From Candidatus Cryptobacteroides merdavium (GTDB lineage: Bacteria; Bacteroidota; Bacteroidia; Bacteroidales; UBA932), in NCBI GenBank assembly GCA_017694755.1, contig JADIMO010000087.1, positions 1 through 64,000 of the forward strand: a stretch of 64,000 nucleotides of DNA. Reading direction: 5' to 3'. Numbering within the stretch: the first letter of the stretch is position 1; each line of letters starts with the position of its first letter. A program made the position numbers and the translations under genes. Below, one piece after another: positions 1-9,973 of the stretch. Under the pieces are notes generated by a model. It saw only the letters and a list, made by a program, of their open reading frames with translations, was not told the origin of the DNA and did not search any database.

Positions 1-335
1 GTCCGTTTCATTTCAAAAACCGTGTAATTGGCTATATTTCAATAATTTCAAAGAACTATTTATCCACTTTTACGGGACAGTAGTGATGATTGGATTTAAA
101 ACATTTGTCTCAAATTTACAAAAAAATAAATTCATAATCCGTGTTTTTCATAAAAATGAATTTTTAATGGCATAAAAAACATCCGGGATTGTCAAAAAAC
201 AGAAAAAAGATGGGCATTTCAGGCGGGCAGCAGGGTGAAAAAAAGAAATACTTTCACTATCTTTGTTAAATATGGGCTGCAGTTTTTCAGCAGTTCCAGA
301 TAACCATTGTTGTTATAACACTAACTGATGATTTT

Positions 336-2534
336 ATGACAGGTCTTTTTTATCTTGTCCCGGCAGCCGCTGTAGCGGCTCTGTTCTTTGCCTGGCTTTT
401 TTTCCGTCAGATGATGAAGGAAAGCGAGGGCTCTGCCACGATGAAGGAGATTGCCCTGTATGTGAGAAAGGGGGCGATGGCCTATCTGAGGCAGCAGTAT
501 AAGGTAGTCACGATTGTCTTCGTGATACTTGCCGCATTCTTTGCGGTGCTTGCATACGGTTTCAATGTGCAGAACCCGTGGGTGCCGTTCGCCTTCCTGA
601 CCGGAGGCTTCTTTTCAGGCCTGGCGGGATTCGTGGGCATGAAAACTGCGACTTATGCTTCAGCAAGGACTGCCAATGCGGCCATGCGTTCCCTGAATTC
701 CGGACTCAAGCTTGCGTTCCGCTCCGGAGCCGTGATGGGGCTTACCGTTGTGGGGCTCGGTCTTCTCGACATTTCCTTGTGGTACATCATCCTTGATCAT
801 TTCATAGATGCCACAGGCCCGCAGAAGCTTGTGACAATCACCACGACGATGCTTACATTCGGTATGGGGGCTTCGACACAGGCTTTGTTTGCCCGTGTGG
901 GAGGCGGTATCTATACCAAGGCGGCCGATGTCGGGGCTGACCTTGTCGGAAAGGTCGAGGCGGGGATTCCGGAAGACGACCCGCGCAACCCTGCGACCAT
1001 AGCTGACAATGTGGGAGACAATGTGGGTGATGTCGCCGGAATGGGCGCCGACCTTTACGAGTCCTATTGCGGCTCGATACTGGCGGCTGCAGCCCTCGGT
1101 GCGTCGGCTTTCTACGGTATCGGAGAAGACATGCAGATGAGGGCGGTGTTTGCCCCTATGATCATTGCGGCAGTAGGAGTGGCCCTTTCCATCATCGGCA
1201 TCTATACGGTACGGACAAAGGAGGGTGCCGGAATGAGCCAGCTCCTGAAGTCTCTCGGATTCGGCACCAACCTCAGCGCAGTGCTGATTGCTGTGGCGAC
1301 ATTCGGTGTCCTGTATCTTCTCAAGCTTGACAACTGGCTCGGAATATCGTTCTCCGTAATCGTCGGACTGCTGGCCGGCGTCATCATCGGCCAGTCCACC
1401 GAATACTATACATCGCATTCATACAAGCCGACGCAGAAACTGGCTGAAAGCTCAAAGACGGGTCCGGCCACAGTCATCATTTCCGGTATCGGGCTCGGAA
1501 TGATATCCACAGCCATTCCTGTGATTACAATAGCCGTGGCCATTCTTCTTTCATATCTCTGCGCCATCAATTTCGACATGGCAAATATGCTTGACCCGCA
1601 GAATCTGAGCATAGGCCTGTACGGAATAGGCATTGCTGCCGTAGGAATGCTTTCCACTCTAGGCATCACGCTTGCCACTGACGCATACGGGCCTATAGCA
1701 GACAATGCCGGAGGAAATGCGCAGATGAGCGAACTTGATCCCGAAGTGCGCCGGCGCACCGATATTCTCGATGCTCTCGGAAATACCACGGCCGCCACAG
1801 GAAAAGGCTTCGCCATAGGTTCGGCCGCCCTGACTGCCCTTGCTCTCCTTGCTTCATATATGGAGGAAATAAAGATAGCTCTCGGCAGGACCGGTGAATT
1901 TATTACAGGAGCTGCAGGGGAAGCCGTGGAGGCGGCAAAGGCTACCATTCCGGATCTGATGGCCTATTATAATGTGGATCTCATGAATCCGACTGTGCTT
2001 GTAGGAGTCTTCATCGGGGCGATGATGTCGTTCCTGTTCTGCGGGCTCACGATGAATGCCGTCGGCAGGGCTGCCCAGAAGATGGTGGCCGAGGTGCGCA
2101 GACAGTTCCGCGAAATCAAAGGCATCCTTACGAAAGAGGCCGTTCCTGATTATGCCAGATGTGTGGAGATTTCCACGAAGGGCGCCCAGCATGAAATGCT
2201 TTTCCCGTCTCTCATTGCCATCATAGTGCCTGTTGTAGTCGGCCTTGTACTTGGAGTCGCAGGTGTCATGGGGCTTCTCATCGGAGGCCTCGGCTCCGGC
2301 TTTGTGCTTGCCATTTTCATGGCCAATTCCGGCGGGGCATGGGACAATGCCAAGAAGTATGTAGAGGAAGGGAATCTCGGCGGCAAGAATTCCGAATGCC
2401 ATAAGGCCACGGTTGTCGGAGACACTGTCGGCGACCCGTTCAAGGATACTTCCGGCCCGTCACTGAATATCCTCATCAAGCTCATGAGCATGGTATCCAT
2501 CGTCATGGCAGGACTCACCGTCTGGATTCACTGA
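336..2534 (+). CDS. hppA: Membrane-bound ion-translocating pyrophosphatase
   Basis: 732 aa multi-TM protein with DVGADLVGKVEAGIPEDDPRNPATIADNVGDNVGDVAGMGADLYES and GDTVGDPFKDTSGPSLNILIKL signatures. Confidence 0.97.
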   Translation: MTGLFYLVPAAAVAALFFAWLFFRQMMKESEGSATMKEIALYVRKGAMAYLRQQYKVVTIVFVILAAFFAVLAYGFNVQNPWVPFAFLTGGFFSGLAGFVGMKTATYASARTANAAMRSLNSGLKLAFRSGAVMGLTVVGLGLLDISLWYIILDHFIDATGPQKLVTITTTMLTFGMGASTQALFARVGGGIYTKAADVGADLVGKVEAGIPEDDPRNPATIADNVGDNVGDVAGMGADLYESYCGSILAAAALGASAFYGIGEDMQMRAVFAPMIIAAVGVALSIIGIYTVRTKEGAGMSQLLKSLGFGTNLSAVLIAVATFGVLYLLKLDNWLGISFSVIVGLLAGVIIGQSTEYYTSHSYKPTQKLAESSKTGPATVIISGIGLGMISTAIPVITIAVAILLSYLCAINFDMANMLDPQNLSIGLYGIGIAAVGMLSTLGITLATDAYGPIADNAGGNAQMSELDPEVRRRTDILDALGNTTAATGKGFAIGSAALTALALLASYMEEIKIALGRTGEFITGAAGEAVEAAKATIPDLMAYYNVDLMNPTVLVGVFIGAMMSFLFCGLTMNAVGRAAQKMVAEVRRQFREIKGILTKEAVPDYARCVEISTKGAQHEMLFPSLIAIIVPVVVGLVLGVAGVMGLLIGGLGSGFVLAIFMANSGGAWDNAKKYVEEGNLGGKNSECHKATVVGDTVGDPFKDTSGPSLNILIKLMSMVSIVMAGLTVWIH

Positions 2535-2543
2535 CAGATTTAT

Positions 2544-2575
2544 GACGGGGACTCCGGACTTTGTCCGTCCCCGTC
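2544..2575 (+). terminator. Intrinsic terminator-like hairpin after hppA
   Basis: GACGGGGAC...GTCCCCGTC inverted repeat followed by TTCTTTC. Confidence 0.7.
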
Positions 2576-2606
2576 TTCTTTCAATAACATCTTATTGCTT
2601 TAAGCT

Positions 2607-3485
2607 ATGAAAAAATTTTCAGACAAGGGACCCGGGAGCCGGTTCGTTGCGGCTGCCGCAGCCCTGTTCCTTTTTGCATCATCCGTTCATGCGCAGGTTG
2701 CGGACACGGTGTTTGTCACAGATTCGTCACGGTATGCCGGGCAATATCCGGAAGGGACAGGTGTGCTTTATTCAGATGCTGACGGGCTTGTCCTTGGCGA
2801 GTTCCGAAACGGGGTGCCGGACGGGGTCTGTACGCATTATATGCCGGACGGGAGCCGGTATTACGGCAGTTTCCGGGACGGCAGGCATTGCGGCTACGGG
2901 CATTTCTTTTCAAAGTCGGGCAAGGTGCTGGCAGGGGAATTCCGGGACGGATACGCAAACGGTCTTGATACCCTGTGGTATCCGGACGGTTCCGTATATG
3001 CCGGCAGATGCAGAAACGGCAGGCCTGTGTCAAAGTTCTCGGAGGATTATGGCAGACATTATAAAGGTATGCATGTGCCGGAGGCCATAGTTAGGGCGAA
3101 GCCTGTGTTCCGGGAACAGGAACTGACTGCAGAACAGCGTGATTTTCTTGACAATGCATATAAGGAATATGCAAGGCTGACCCGCAATGACAAGTCACCG
3201 AGATTCAGAGGACAGGACCCGAATGCCTTCAGCAGATGGATTACTTCTCAACTCAAATATCCTTCCGATGCACGCAGAAACCGCATAGAGGGTGTTGTCA
3301 TGGTGAAATTCGTCGTGGACAGGAACGGGAGTCTGGATGATGTAACTGTACTGGAATCTCCGGACGAATCCCTGTCCAAGGAGGCCTTGCGTGTGATAAG
3401 CCTGTCCCCGAGGTGGTCCCCCGGTGTGTACAAAGGTGAGAAGGTAAGGGTTTCCTATACATTCCCTGTCATATTCAAGCTGTAA
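2607..3485 (+). CDS. Secreted MORN-repeat protein with C-terminal TonB-like domain
   Basis: Signal peptide; repeated YxGxFRDGxxxGxG MORN-like motifs; C-term GVVMVKFVVDRNGSLDDVTVLESPDESLSKEALRVISLSPRWSPG typical of TonB C-domain. Confidence 0.8.
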   Translation: MKKFSDKGPGSRFVAAAAALFLFASSVHAQVADTVFVTDSSRYAGQYPEGTGVLYSDADGLVLGEFRNGVPDGVCTHYMPDGSRYYGSFRDGRHCGYGHFFSKSGKVLAGEFRDGYANGLDTLWYPDGSVYAGRCRNGRPVSKFSEDYGRHYKGMHVPEAIVRAKPVFREQELTAEQRDFLDNAYKEYARLTRNDKSPRFRGQDPNAFSRWITSQLKYPSDARRNRIEGVVMVKFVVDRNGSLDDVTVLESPDESLSKEALRVISLSPRWSPGVYKGEKVRVSYTFPVIFKL

Positions 3486-3491
3486 TCGAGT

Positions 3492-5063
3492 CTATTTTTT
3501 GATAATTATCCATGTGCCGCCTTTGGTGGGACCAACATGCTTGATTATATTTTTCAGTGCTTCAATATCGCGTTTGATGGTGCGTTCATTGGCATCAAGT
3601 CGTTCTGCCATTTCTTCTATCGTAATCCCGGGATTTTGGCGGATAAGACTGATAATGCCTTGCTGACGTTTGTGCTTTTTAATGGTTGCCTTTGTGTGTT
3701 TTTGCGCATCGTCTGATGATATGTTCAAATCATCGTCGTTCACTGTTTTTTGGGACATTTCGTCGTTTCTTGGGACATTTTCACCTGTTTCTTGGGACAA
3801 TATGTTGTTTCTTGGGACATTTTCACCTGTTTCTTGGGACACATTTGTATATGTGATAGAGAAAATGAATTGTGAACTGCTATTAATCTCAACATTATAG
3901 CCGGGATAATAAAGCGGCGCATATCGCAAAATATTGCGGGTTCCCGACCCCATATCTTCTACCCACGACAGTTCGTGAAAAACTCGTACCAAAAGCGGAT
4001 TTTTGGTATAATTGCTTAATTGTCGCAAGGTTAACTGCCCTTCAGGAATTTCGGGCAACAGTCGTGTCGGATTTTTAGTAACCACTCTGTCTTTGAACAC
4101 GTGGTAGAAACATGCATATCCTGCACTATAATCGGCATGAACACATAAATTGGCAATAATCTCACGGAATAGTTCCAGCCGCAAATCTACTCGTTGTGTT
4201 GTTCCGCTCGGCAAATAGAACTTATCCGGCAGCCACCGTTCAGTAAATTGGATTAATTGGTTGTAAACCTTTATAAGGTTACAGCGCATTGTTCTGCGGT
4301 CATCGTAGCGATTGGGGAATTGCCGCTCATCGTTATATTGGTTGTAGGTACACATATGGAACATCGCTTCAAAACGATAGCGGGGTAAAAAATCGGCAAT
4401 GGCATCGTCTGTGCCAAACAGAATCAGGGCTGCGTATTTCAGTTTCAGTTCGTCTGTGGCGGCGTCGCGCTTTGCCAGTCTGGTATGAACCAATATCTCT
4501 TCATCGCTCAGTTGGAGCCATGCGTGTTCGGGTTTCTTTACAGCAAGGATGTTTCTGCAGAACTGGAATGTATCATGGTCGAGATGCACCATTGTCAAAT
4601 CTTCTGCTATCCGTTCCTCAAACAGGTGAGGATTCTTTCGCTCAAAAACGGTCAGCATCAGTTCGGGCTGGTCGGTTATGTCAATGTCGGCATCTCCATT
4701 TCTGTCCCAATACCGGTCTTTATAACGATATACATATTGGCCGCATGGAATATCAAGATAGATAACGGTTTTACCGCAGACTGCAATTATCTGTGGCGTA
4801 AAATATGGACATGGCAAAAACAATTCCTGGTTTTTGATGGCGGTAATGATATTGGCCTTCAGCGTTTCCGCCTTTTCGGGGCTTACGCCGACAATTTCTC
4901 CATTATTGCGTACACCTACAAGAATATGTCCTCCGCTATGATTCAGGAAAGAGCATACGGTTTCGTATAGAGATTCCGAAATCTGTTCAGTACAGGTCTT
5001 GTACTCTATTGTTGCCCCTTCCCCTTTCTTGGATAGTTTTATAAAATGGTCTGCCGTCATCAT
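3492..5063 (-). CDS. AlbA_2/Schlafen-type putative DNA-binding ATPase-like transcriptional regulator
   Basis: N-term EGATIEYKTCTEQISESLYETVCSFLNHSGGHILVGVRNNGEIVG; C-term helix-turn-helix region. Confidence 0.8.
   Translation of the reverse strand: MMTADHFIKLSKKGEGATIEYKTCTEQISESLYETVCSFLNHSGGHILVGVRNNGEIVGVSPEKAETLKANIITAIKNQELFLPCPYFTPQIIAVCGKTVIYLDIPCGQYVYRYKDRYWDRNGDADIDITDQPELMLTVFERKNPHLFEERIAEDLTMVHLDHDTFQFCRNILAVKKPEHAWLQLSDEEILVHTRLAKRDAATDELKLKYAALILFGTDDAIADFLPRYRFEAMFHMCTYNQYNDERQFPNRYDDRRTMRCNLIKVYNQLIQFTERWLPDKFYLPSGTTQRVDLRLELFREIIANLCVHADYSAGYACFYHVFKDRVVTKNPTRLLPEIPEGQLTLRQLSNYTKNPLLVRVFHELSWVEDMGSGTRNILRYAPLYYPGYNVEINSSSQFIFSITYTNVSQETGENVPRNNILSQETGENVPRNDEMSQKTVNDDDLNISSDDAQKHTKATIKKHKRQQGIISLIRQNPGITIEEMAERLDANERTIKRDIEALKNIIKHVGPTKGGTWIIIKK
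3746..3846 (-). repeat. Intragenic tandem repeat in AlbA_2 protein gene
   Basis: TTTCTTGGGACA-type motif at 3746, 3766, 3788, 3808, 3830; encodes SQETGENVPRN twice. Confidence 0.85.
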
Positions 5064-5189
5064 TATGATCAGTCAAGTCTTATTGCAAAATTAAAAATTA
5101 TCCGATGAATAATTTGAAATCATAATGAAAGTGAAAGAAATATTTGGAGCCGTTTCTTTATGATTCTCTGCATAACCATCAAAAATTGC

Positions 5190-5197
5190 TATCTTTG
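5190..5197 (+). promoter_or_regulatory. Bacteroidetes -7 box for the suf operon
   Basis: TATCTTTG upstream of sufB start. Confidence 0.6.
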
Positions 5198-5213
5198 CAA
5201 GTTCCGATAAGAT

Positions 5214-6665
5214 ATGACTATGGACGAAAGGACAGAAAAAGACATATTGCAGGAGATAGCCGGTCAGGAGTATGAGCATGGTTTTGTCACTGATGTCGAG
5301 CAGGAATTCATTCCGAAAGGGCTCAACGAGGACATAATAAGGCTCATTTCCGCCAAGAAGCAGGAGCCGGAATGGCTGCTGGAGTTCAGGCTTGACGCAT
5401 TCCGGCGCTGGCAGAAGATGAAGATGCCGACATGGGCGCATCTTGACATCCCGGAGATTGATTTTCAGGACATAATATATTATGCTGCCCCGAAGAAGGA
5501 CAGCGACAGGCCGAAGGAGATAGACCCCGAGCTGGAGAAGACCTTCGACAAACTCGGCATCCCTTTGAACGAGAGGGCCGCCCTTGCCGGGGTGGCGGTG
5601 GATGCCGTCTTCGACTCTGTGTCGGTGACCACCACTTTCCGGAAGGCGCTTGCAGACAAGGGAATCATCTTCTGTTCGTTTTCCGAGGCAGTCAGGGAAC
5701 ATCCGGATCTGGTGAGGAAATATCTCGCCTCCGTAGTGCCGGTGGGGGACAATTTCTATGCTGCCCTCAATTCGGCCGTTTTCAGCGACGGTTCATTCTG
5801 CTACATCCCGAAAGGGGTGAGATGTCCGATGGAGCTTTCCAGCTATTTCAGAATCAATGCAAAGGGAACAGGGCAGTTTGAAAGGACCCTGATAGTCGCC
5901 GATGAAGGCTCGTATGTGAGCTATATGGAAGGATGTACGGCTCCTATGCGAGATGAAAACCAGCTGCATGCGGCCGTGGTGGAGATAGTGGTGGAGAAGG
6001 ATGCCGAGGTCAAGTATTCCACTGTCCAGAACTGGTATCCTGGTGATGCACGGGGCAAGGGAGGAATATTCAACTTCGTCACCAAGAGAGGAATATGCAA
6101 GGGAAGCGGAAGCCATCTTTCATGGACCCAGGTTGAAACAGGCTCTGCCATCACATGGAAATATCCGAGCACCATATTGAAAGGGGACAATTCTTCATCC
6201 GAATTCTATTCCGTGGCTGTGACCAACAATTTCCAGCAGGCGGACACGGGAACGAAGATGATCCATGTCGGGAAAAACACGAGGAGCCGCATCATAAGCA
6301 AGGGCATTTCAGCCGGACACAGCCAGAACAGCTACCGAGGGCTTGTGAAGATGCTTCCGGGAGCGGACAATGCCCGCAACTACTCCCAGTGCGACAGCCT
6401 GCTGATAGGCGACAGGTGCGGGGCGCATACTTTCCCGAACATAGAGAATGCCAACAGGACTGCCGTGGTGGAGCATGAGGCCACCACTTCCAAGATAAGT
6501 GAAGACCAGCTGTTCTACTGCAATCAGCGCGGCATCGGGCCGGAGGAGGCCGTCGGACTGATAGTCAACGGCTATGCCCGCGAAGTGCTTTCCAAACTGC
6601 CGATGGAATTTGCCGTCGAGGCCCAGAAACTGCTCCAGGTTTCCCTTGAAGGCTCTGTAGGTTAA
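5214..6665 (+). CDS. sufB: Fe-S cluster assembly protein SufB
   Basis: Full-length SufB sequence including [13 protein letters not shown] and [18 protein letters not shown]. Confidence 0.96.
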   Translation: MTMDERTEKDILQEIAGQEYEHGFVTDVEQEFIPKGLNEDIIRLISAKKQEPEWLLEFRLDAFRRWQKMKMPTWAHLDIPEIDFQDIIYYAAPKKDSDRPKEIDPELEKTFDKLGIPLNERAALAGVAVDAVFDSVSVTTTFRKALADKGIIFCSFSEAVREHPDLVRKYLASVVPVGDNFYAALNSAVFSDGSFCYIPKGVRCPMELSSYFRINAKGTGQFERTLIVADEGSYVSYMEGCTAPMRDENQLHAAVVEIVVEKDAEVKYSTVQNWYPGDARGKGGIFNFVTKRGICKGSGSHLSWTQVETGSAITWKYPSTILKGDNSSSEFYSVAVTNNFQQADTGTKMIHVGKNTRSRIISKGISAGHSQNSYRGLVKMLPGADNARNYSQCDSLLIGDRCGAHTFPNIENANRTAVVEHEATTSKISEDQLFYCNQRGIGPEEAVGLIVNGYAREVLSKLPMEFAVEAQKLLQVSLEGSVG

Positions 6666-6833
6666 CGTTATTCGATTTCCGCAATAATACTCCTAACCAA
6701 ACAAGTTTGATTGCACTCGGTTTGTCGTCGGTTCAGGATCCTTTTAGGAAACAGTATTGGAAAAACAGATTAAGACCGCAGGTCTTAATGACCTTTGGAG
6801 GTAATTATGCGGATAATCTATAATTTATTATAA

Positions 6834-7493
6834 ATGAAAGAATTTTTGAACTATACGTTGTTTACCATAGGCGGGGATGTGCCGGTGCTGCTGATAGACC
6901 TGATCACTTCGGTCCTGGGGCTGACCTGTGTGTTCCTTGCCGGACGCAACAGCAAATACAATTTCTGGGTGGGTTATCTCTATACGACATTTCTGTTTCT
7001 GATGTTCTGGAACAAGAATCTGTATGCCAGCCTGCTCCTGCAGCCGGTATCCCTCGGAATCAACATTCTCGGGCATTACCGCTGGACCCATCCGAAGAAG
7101 TCGGAGGAGAGTTCGCAGGACCACAGCGCACTGAAGGTGTCCATGCTTACATGGCCGCAGCGCGGGGCTGCCGTCGTTTCGGTGTTTCTGATAGCCTGGC
7201 TCTGGGGGTGGCTCCTCAGCCAGCTCGGGAACAGGTGGTGCGTCGGGGTTTTCCCGTCCGACCCGATTCCTTATCTGGACGCCTGCGTGACCGTGCTCAT
7301 ACTTGTGGCACAGTTCCTTTCGGCCTTGAAGAAGTGGGACTGCTGGATAGCATGGCTGCTGGTGAATGTGACGCAGATGATATTGCACATATCGGTAGGC
7401 CATGTGTTCATGCCGATAGTGTCAGGCCTTTACCTCATAAACGGCATAGTTTCGCTGTACGGCTGGTACAGGCTGTATCAGAAGAAGGCATAA
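6834..7493 (+). CDS. pnuC: PnuC-family nicotinamide riboside/vitamin transporter
   Basis: ~7 TM protein with NSKYNFWVGYLYTTFLF and WDCWIAWLLVN motifs. Confidence 0.85.
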   Translation: MKEFLNYTLFTIGGDVPVLLIDLITSVLGLTCVFLAGRNSKYNFWVGYLYTTFLFLMFWNKNLYASLLLQPVSLGINILGHYRWTHPKKSEESSQDHSALKVSMLTWPQRGAAVVSVFLIAWLWGWLLSQLGNRWCVGVFPSDPIPYLDACVTVLILVAQFLSALKKWDCWIAWLLVNVTQMILHISVGHVFMPIVSGLYLINGIVSLYGWYRLYQKKA

Positions 7494-7499
7494 AGGAAG

Positions 7500-7535
7500 C
7501 AGATTCCTCGGCATCGCTCGGGATGACGGTTGAAG
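7500..7535 (+). repeat. Dispersed intergenic repeat (GATTCCTCGGCATCGCTCGGGATGACGG type)
   Basis: CAGATTCCTCGGCATCGCTCGGGATGACGGTTGA; diverged relative at 15192-15250. Confidence 0.5.
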
Positions 7536-7590
7536 GGATTGTTTTTGACTTTAAATAAATTAAATGGCGGCAGCCAAATATATTTAGAAT

Positions 7591-8340
7591 ATGAGTGACA
7601 TATTGTTGGAAATAAAAGGTCTGAGAGCTTCCGTTGAGGACAAGGAAATCCTCAAGGGAGTGGATCTTGTCATGCGCAAGGGTGAGATACATGCCATAAT
7701 GGGTCCCAACGGGGCAGGAAAGAGTACCCTTTCCGCTGTCCTTGCCGGAAGGGAGAATTTCACCGTCACGGACGGTTCCGTGACCTTCATGGGCATGGAC
7801 CTGCTGAAAATGTCCCCGGAAGAGCGTTCCAGGGCAGGGATATTCCTCTCATTCCAGTATCCGGTGGAGATACCGGGTGTGTCCATCACCAATTTCATGA
7901 AGACTGCGGTCAATGCCCACAGGGAGGCGAAGGGGCTTGAGCCGCTGAAGGCAGGGGATTTCCTGAAGCTCATGCGGGAGAAGATGGCATTTGTGCAGAT
8001 GAAGCCGGAGTTCTCCAAAAGGGAGGTGAATGTCGGATTTTCCGGAGGGGAGAAGAAGCGCAACGAGATATTCCAGATGGCCATGCTCGACCCTGTGCTT
8101 TCGATTCTTGACGAGACGGACAGCGGACTGGATGTGGATGCCCTCAGGATAGTGGCCAACGGGGTTAATTCCCTTCACACCCCGGAAAAGTCTGTCATAG
8201 TCATCACCCATTACCAGAGGCTTCTGGACTATATAGTCCCGGATTTCGTGCATGTCCTGAAAGACGGGCGCATAGTGAAGTCTGCGGGCAGGGAACTTGT
8301 GGCAGAGATAGAGGACAAGGGATACGACTCCATAAACTGA
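7591..8340 (+). CDS. sufC: Fe-S cluster assembly ATPase SufC
   Basis: Walker A GPNGAGKST, FSGGEKKRNEIFQ, DETDSGLD. Confidence 0.97.
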   Translation: MSDILLEIKGLRASVEDKEILKGVDLVMRKGEIHAIMGPNGAGKSTLSAVLAGRENFTVTDGSVTFMGMDLLKMSPEERSRAGIFLSFQYPVEIPGVSITNFMKTAVNAHREAKGLEPLKAGDFLKLMREKMAFVQMKPEFSKREVNVGFSGGEKKRNEIFQMAMLDPVLSILDETDSGLDVDALRIVANGVNSLHTPEKSVIVITHYQRLLDYIVPDFVHVLKDGRIVKSAGRELVAEIEDKGYDSIN

Positions 8341-8347
8341 CGGTGAG

Positions 8348-9019
8348 ATGGAAGGCAAAAGAACCATAACATTGGCTCCGGGGGAAAGCCTGCAGCGGGT
8401 GTTCATGCTCAGGGATCCGGCGGAGAACGCCCTCCCTTTCAGCCGTCTGGTGCTCGGGGCGGACTCCAATGCGGACATAACCGTGGTGGTGATGCCAGGG
8501 GTGAATTGTGACATCAGCCTGACGGTGGACATAGAGGGCCAGAATGCCGGATGTACAGTCCAGGGAGTCTATATCTGTCCCGGCTCCGAGAGTGTCAGGA
8601 TAGCTGTAGACATGAACCATAATGTGCCGCATTGCACTTCGCGCCAGCTCTTCAAAGGCCTTGCCGGAGGTACATCAAGGGTTGATTTCTACGGCAAGAT
8701 CATTGTGGCGCAGGATGCCCAGAAGACAGAGGCATATCAGGAAAACCACAATCTTCTTCTTTCTGATGACGCCAAGGTCAATACACGGCCTCAGCTTGAA
8801 ATCTATGCGGATGATGTGAAATGTTCGCACGGGGCGACAATCGGCCGCCTCAATGAGGAGGAGCAGTTCTATATGCGTTCCAGGGGGATATCCCTGCAAG
8901 ATGCCCGTGTCCTCCAGATGATTTCATTTGTTTCGCCTGTATTCCAACATATTCCTGAGTCTGCAGTGAAAGATGAAATTGTGGAGGAAGTGGAACGGGC
9001 CATCCGTAATAACTTTTGA
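8348..9019 (+). CDS. sufD: Short SufD-like Fe-S assembly protein
   Basis: CSHGATIGRLNEEEQFYMRSRGISLQDARVLQMISF motif; only 223 aa. Confidence 0.85.
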   Translation: MEGKRTITLAPGESLQRVFMLRDPAENALPFSRLVLGADSNADITVVVMPGVNCDISLTVDIEGQNAGCTVQGVYICPGSESVRIAVDMNHNVPHCTSRQLFKGLAGGTSRVDFYGKIIVAQDAQKTEAYQENHNLLLSDDAKVNTRPQLEIYADDVKCSHGATIGRLNEEEQFYMRSRGISLQDARVLQMISFVSPVFQHIPESAVKDEIVEEVERAIRNNF

Positions 9020-9042
9020 ACCATTACAGTCTATTTTGAATC

Positions 9043-9972
9043 ATGACAGTCTATCCTTGTGTCAAGGTCAATCTCGGCCTGAATGTGCTTCGTAAGCGGT
9101 CTGACGGATATCATGACCTGGAGACTCTCTTTGTGCCTTCCGGAGAATACCGTGATGTCCTTGAAATCATAGCAGGAGACGACTGGAGCCGCACTTCTGC
9201 CTCGCTTTTTGCGAGATACGGAGCATTTTCGTTCTCTGAGCTGTCTTCGTCCCCGTCTGTCCCGTTTCCGTCAGGGCAGGAATATGGGCCGGGAAAGCCT
9301 CTTGTTCAGGCTATTTCAGAGGACGGGAAGCTGATGATTACCATAGCGAGGAAAGAAGGAGTGGACTGGAATCCTCTTGATGACCTTTGTGCAAGGGCAT
9401 ATTTTCTTCTTGACAAGGACTTTGACCTGCCACCTGTGAAAATCTATCTTGAAAAGCTTTCTCCTGTAGGTGCCGGACTTGGCGGAGGCTCTGCAGATGC
9501 AGCCTTTGCCATAAGGGAGATTGCCCGGCTTTTTGACCTCGGGCTTGATGATGCAGCGATGGCTGGATATGCCGCCAGACTTGGCAGCGACTGTGCTTTC
9601 TTCATATATGGCAGGCCCATGTTCGGGGAGGGGAGAGGCGAGATGCTTTCGGATTTTCCCATGCCTTGCCTGGACGGATTCGAACTGAAGATAGTGGTTC
9701 CGGACGGGATATCTGTTTCCACCGCGGATGCGTACCGAGGCATAAGTCCGTGCATTCCGGAGATTCCGTTGAGGAAAGTGCTCATGCATCCGGTCAGTGA
9801 ATGGAAAGACCTGCTTGTGAATGATTTTGAAACGACTGTCTTTGCAAAATATCCTGTACTTGCCTCCATCAAGCAGTCCCTTTATGATACAGGTGCCGTA
9901 TATGCTTCCATGTCAGGCAGCGGTTCCGCCCTTTTTGCCCTTTATGAGAAATTCAAAAAAGGAAAAATATAA
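9043..9972 (+). CDS. ispE: 4-diphosphocytidyl-2-C-methyl-D-erythritol kinase
   Basis: KVNLGLNVLRKRSDGYHDLETLF, GHMP motif PVGAGLGGGSADAAFAI, C-term MSGSGSALFALY. Confidence 0.93.
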   Translation: MTVYPCVKVNLGLNVLRKRSDGYHDLETLFVPSGEYRDVLEIIAGDDWSRTSASLFARYGAFSFSELSSSPSVPFPSGQEYGPGKPLVQAISEDGKLMITIARKEGVDWNPLDDLCARAYFLLDKDFDLPPVKIYLEKLSPVGAGLGGGSADAAFAIREIARLFDLGLDDAAMAGYAARLGSDCAFFIYGRPMFGEGRGEMLSDFPMPCLDGFELKIVVPDGISVSTADAYRGISPCIPEIPLRKVLMHPVSEWKDLLVNDFETTVFAKYPVLASIKQSLYDTGAVYASMSGSGSALFALYEKFKKGKI

Positions 9973-9973
9973 T

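Noticed and set aside
1-110. Possible relic of an IS transposase end (TTTATCCACTTTTACGGGACAGTAGTG)
   Set aside because: Looks vaguely like sequence next to some Bacteroidetes IS elements, but no ORF or inverted repeat can be verified at the window edge.
660-1418. 252-aa minus-strand ORF opposite hppA
   Set aside because: Shadow ORF; composition-driven antisense reading of a strongly recognised gene.
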